DNA from: CAZYQW01 sp964649825
Lineage (GTDB): Bacteria > Planctomycetota > B15-G4 > JADJEK01
NCBI GenBank assembly: GCA_964649825.1
Contig: CAZYQW010000029.1
Span: 74,283 to 138,282 of the forward strand
Direction: 5' to 3'
DNA: 64,000 nt
The notes beneath the pieces are model-generated. The model saw only the letters and a list, made by a program, of their open reading frames with translations, did not search any database and was not told where the DNA came from. Made by a program: the position numbers and the translations under genes. This document shows positions 61,057 through 64,000 of the stretch, piece by piece; positions within the stretch are counted from its first letter, which is position 1, and the number at the start of each line of letters is the position of its first letter.

Positions 61057-63849
61057 ATGAAGCCCTCCGAAAGCATCCGCGAGTTGTTCCTGGCCGCACG
61101 CTCCCTGCCGCTGGAGCGCCGGACGCCGTTCCTCGACCGCGCGTGCGGCGGCGACGGGGAGATGCGCCGGGAAATCGAGTCGCTGCTCGATCATGACGCG
61201 GCGGACGACGAGCCGTCCCCGCTCCACGCTTCGCTCGGCTGGCTCGGCGGCTACCGGCTGCTGTCGTCGCTCGGCGAGGGCGGCATGGGCGTGGTGTACC
61301 ACGCCGAGCAGGACGCGCCGCGCCGGATCGTCGCGCTGAAGGTGGTGCGGCCGGAGATGGTCACGCCCGTGTTCCTCCGGCGCATGGAGTTCGAGGCCGA
61401 GGCCCTCGGCCGACTGCAGCACCCAGGCATCGCGCGCATCTACGAAGCGGGCTTCTTCGAGACCGCCGCCGGCCGCAGACCTTTTCTCGCCATGGAACTC
61501 GTGGAGGGCCGACCTCTCGACGCGTACGCCGCGTCGAGTCGGATCTCCACGCGCGCGCGCGTGGCGCTGGTCCTCGACGTCTGCGACGCGGTGCAGCACG
61601 CGCACCAGCGCGGCGTCATCCACCGCGACTTGAAACCGGCCAACATCCTCGTCGACGATCAGGGTCGGTCGAAGGTCGTCGACTTCGGCATCGCGCGGCT
61701 CGCGGACCACGGCCCCTCGGCGGCCCTCACGCGGAGCGGCCAGATCCTCGGCACCCTGCCCTACATGAGCCCCGAGCAAGTCGAGGGTGGCGTGGATCTC
61801 GACACGCGCACCGACGTGTACTCGCTCGGCGTGATCGGGTACGAACTGCTGGCCGGCCACCTGCCGGTGGAAGTGGCCGGCGCCACCGTGACCGAGGCCG
61901 CGCGACGCATCGTGGACCAGGACCCGCGGCTCCTTGGCAGCGTCGACCGCCGCCTCGCCGGAGACCTGGAGACGATCTTCGCCAAAGCGCTGGAGAAGGA
62001 CCGCGAGCGGCGCTACGCCTCGGCCGCGGAGCTGGCGCTGGACCTGAGGCGCTACCTGCAGGACGAGCCGATCCACGCCCGGCTGCGCAGCGCGTTCTAC
62101 GTCTGGAGCCGCTTCGCGCGCCGCCACCGCGCGCTCGTGTTCGGGGTCGCGGCCACGATCGTGGCGCTCGTCGCCGGAGTGATCGGCACCAGCGTGCAAA
62201 CCGCGCGGGCGCGTAGTGCGGAGCGGGCAGCGGTTGGCGAGGCCGCGCGGGCTCGTGAAGCCGAGGCGGCGGCGCGCCGCGACCTCGAGATCAACCGAGC
62301 CGTGGTCGGTTTCTTCCAGAGCATGCTCCTCTCCATGAATCCGGAAGTCCTGGGCCGCGAGGTGAAAGTGGCCGACGTGCTGGAGTGGGCCGCCGTCCGC
62401 ACGCGCACCGCTCTGGCTCACCAACCCATGGTGGCAAGCCTGCTGCAATCCACGATCGGCGCCGTGCTCAACAGCCATGGCCGCCACCGAGATGCGCTCC
62501 CGCTGCTCGAGGAAGCGCACCGCGCGATCGCGGCCGGCGCCGGCGAGGATCACCCGAGCACGCTGTTTGCCGCCGGACACCTGGTGGAGGTGTACCGCAA
62601 CCTGAGGCGTCTCGAGGACGCCGAGTCGCTGGCGCGGCGCACCACCGAGTTGCTGCTGCGCTCGCGCGGCGAAAAAGACCGTGAGACTCTGATCGCCATG
62701 AACGAGCTGGTGTCGTGCCTGCAGGAGCAGGACAAGCTGCGCGAGGCGGCGCCGTGGACCGATCGAGCCGCGGCCATTGGCCAGACGCTGCCGGCCGACG
62801 ACCCGAACCGCCTCTGGGCCGAGAGCAACGACGCCATGCTGCGCCTGCGCCAAGGCCGCCTCGCCGAGGCCGTGGAGCTGTACGAACCTCACTATGAGCG
62901 CGTGTGCGAGGTGAACGGCGAGGAGCACCCGGAGACGCTGAACACGGGCTCGAGCCTCGCCTCGGCGCTGTACCAGCTCGGCCGACTGGAGGAGGCCGAA
63001 GCGCTGTGCCGGCGTGTGCTCGTGGCCAGGCAGCGAGTCCTCGGGCCAGATCATCGCAAGACGATGAGCACCGAGTCGGTGCTGGCATCGATCCTGAGTG
63101 CAAGCGACCGGATCGAGGAAGCGGAGCGCGTCGTCGCCCGCATCCTGGACGCGCAGCAGCGGACCTTGGGCGAAAACCACCAAGACCGGCTGCACGTGCT
63201 GCTCCAGCACGCCGACCTCGCATTCGCGCGCGGCGACGGCGAGGAAGCCGTACGCCGGGCGCGGATGGCCGAAGCCGCCCACCGCACCGCCCTCGGTGAC
63301 GACCATCCTCGTGCGCTCGAAGCCGGCGCCGCCCTTGCCTCGTACCTCGCAAACGCCGACCGCCCCCTCGAGGCGTTGGAGGTGGCGATGCGCGCGTGCT
63401 CCGGCCTGCGCCTCGCGTACGGTGACGAGCACCCTATGGCCATCTACGCGCTGCAGGTCCTCGGCGACGTCTACTACCGGCTCGAGCGGTACGAGGAGTG
63501 CACCTTGCAGCACCGGCTGGCGGTGGACGCATGCCGGCGCACGCACGGGAACGACCAGCCTGCGACCCAGCAGGCATTGCTCCTGCTGGCCGCGGGGCTC
63601 GAGCCCTACGCGCTCGACGATTCGATCGCCGTCACGGAACAAGTGATCGAGAGCATGCAGCACACCCACGGCACCGACCAGGCCGCTCTGCTCATGCTCA
63701 AGATCGACCTGCAGCGGCGCCGCGCAAGAGCGGGGCGCTGCGACGCGCGTCGCGAACTCGAACGGCTCGCCAAGACCGCGGCGGCGCAGCTCGGTGAGGA
63801 CTGCGAGCCCGCCCAGTACGCACGCGACTTGCTGGCGCGGCCACCGTGA
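61057..63849 (+). CDS. Ser/Thr protein kinase with transmembrane helix and TPR repeats
   Basis: 930 residues from the ATG at 61057 (AGGAG 10 bases upstream). A 65-residue head leads to a Hanks-type kinase (about 67 to 335): glycine loop LGEGGMGVVYHAEQ, Lys in IVALKVVRPE, catalytic VIHRDLKPANILVDD, KVVDFGIARLAD and MSPEQVEGG, all intact. One membrane helix follows (LVFGVAATIVALVAGVIGTS), then about 500 residues of TPR_12-type repeats (LASALYQLGRLEEAEALCRR, AYGDEHPMAIYALQVLGDVY). This plan is very common in Planctomycetota-like and Acidobacteriota genomes. It is divergent from DISARM and need not be part of it, although kinases do occur beside defence loci. Confidence 0.9.
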   Translation: MKPSESIRELFLAARSLPLERRTPFLDRACGGDGEMRREIESLLDHDAADDEPSPLHASLGWLGGYRLLSSLGEGGMGVVYHAEQDAPRRIVALKVVRPEMVTPVFLRRMEFEAEALGRLQHPGIARIYEAGFFETAAGRRPFLAMELVEGRPLDAYAASSRISTRARVALVLDVCDAVQHAHQRGVIHRDLKPANILVDDQGRSKVVDFGIARLADHGPSAALTRSGQILGTLPYMSPEQVEGGVDLDTRTDVYSLGVIGYELLAGHLPVEVAGATVTEAARRIVDQDPRLLGSVDRRLAGDLETIFAKALEKDRERRYASAAELALDLRRYLQDEPIHARLRSAFYVWSRFARRHRALVFGVAATIVALVAGVIGTSVQTARARSAERAAVGEAARAREAEAAARRDLEINRAVVGFFQSMLLSMNPEVLGREVKVADVLEWAAVRTRTALAHQPMVASLLQSTIGAVLNSHGRHRDALPLLEEAHRAIAAGAGEDHPSTLFAAGHLVEVYRNLRRLEDAESLARRTTELLLRSRGEKDRETLIAMNELVSCLQEQDKLREAAPWTDRAAAIGQTLPADDPNRLWAESNDAMLRLRQGRLAEAVELYEPHYERVCEVNGEEHPETLNTGSSLASALYQLGRLEEAEALCRRVLVARQRVLGPDHRKTMSTESVLASILSASDRIEEAERVVARILDAQQRTLGENHQDRLHVLLQHADLAFARGDGEEAVRRARMAEAAHRTALGDDHPRALEAGAALASYLANADRPLEALEVAMRACSGLRLAYGDEHPMAIYALQVLGDVYYRLERYEECTLQHRLAVDACRRTHGNDQPATQQALLLLAAGLEPYALDDSIAVTEQVIESMQHTHGTDQAALLMLKIDLQRRRARAGRCDARRELERLAKTAAAQLGEDCEPAQYARDLLARPP

Positions 63850-63892
63850 CCGTTGGGCCCGCCGCAGCCGGAATGACTTTCACCACGGGCTG

Positions 63893-63910
63893 CTAGTGGT
63901 GTGATTCAGA
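63893..63910 (+). repeat. Dispersed repeat, copy B (18-base identical core)
   Basis: Identical to 13958 to 13975, 44 bases after the kinase stop. Diverged similarity goes on to about 63950 (shared TCGTCGTCGCTGGC). Confidence 0.75.
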
Positions 63911-63935
63911 TTGTTGGTGGATTATCCGGAGGTCA

Positions 63936-63964
63936 TCGTCGTCGCTGGCAAGGCGCGACGACGA
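63936..63964. repeat. Hairpin with 10-base perfect stem
   Basis: TCGTCGTCGC (63936 to 63945) pairs with GCGACGACGA (63955 to 63964) around a 9-base loop. It lies inside the downstream part of repeat copy B. A role in ending kinase transcription is possible. The element probably runs past the window edge. Confidence 0.7.
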
Positions 63965-64000
63965 CCGCGTATTCGAGATACGTCGAGGAGGAGCAACGCA

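Overview
This window comes from a high-GC Gram-negative bacterium. Outer-membrane style systems are present: an RND efflux pump, a beta-barrel porin and BamD-like lipoproteins. So are large secreted carbohydrate-related proteins, a carboxypeptidase-regulatory-repeat protein, an alkaline-phosphatase-superfamily 'sulfatase', an Npt-type nucleotide transporter and a TPR-bearing Ser/Thr kinase. This mix resembles Planctomycetota or a related uncultivated lineage. That assignment is inferred from gene content only; there is no rRNA or other marker gene in the window. No tRNA, rRNA, CRISPR array or intact transposase was seen.

Layout, left part (1-37.9 kb): mostly chromosomal housekeeping and envelope genes. 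They comprise a partial heavy-metal RND efflux operon with a His-rich secreted protein (1-3.8 kb); a large secreted protein, a phosphatase/sulfatase-like hydrolase and a surface repeat protein (4-12.8 kb); and an HDOD protein followed by a non-coding gap with a dispersed repeat and a 29-bp inverted repeat (13-14.3 kb). Next is a tightly overlapped zinc-uptake operon made of an outer-membrane barrel, ZnuA, ZnuC, a ZnuB with an extra C-terminal domain and a TPR lipoprotein (14.3-19.6 kb). After it come a CARDB-type secreted protein behind a structured leader, a VIT-family transporter, a VWA protein, a PA14 glycoside hydrolase, an Npt-type transporter, a HAD phosphatase, a cysteine synthase and a histidine kinase. 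A two-gene set follows in which a RecB-like nuclease overlaps a Dna2-like helicase, then a YkgJ cysteine-cluster protein and a decayed gene.

Right part (38-61 kb): two defence-type cassettes separated by two hydrolase genes. The first (38.3-41.9 kb) begins with the remnant of a large defence-island ATPase and carries an sce7726-family protein convergent with an overlapped ImmA/IrrE-PIN-Beta operon. The second (45.5-60.7 kb) is a complete class 1 DISARM locus (drmD, drmMI, drmA, drmB, drmC), with a DarT/DarG DNA ADP-ribosylation toxin-antitoxin pair inserted between drmMI and drmA. Seven genes run in one direction. All but one of the junctions overlap, and the other has a 14-base gap, so DISARM and DarTG look like one transcription unit with translational coupling. 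This is the most interesting system in the window.

The window ends with a divergent Ser/Thr kinase gene. Just after it is a second copy of the repeat that follows the HDOD gene 50 kb away.
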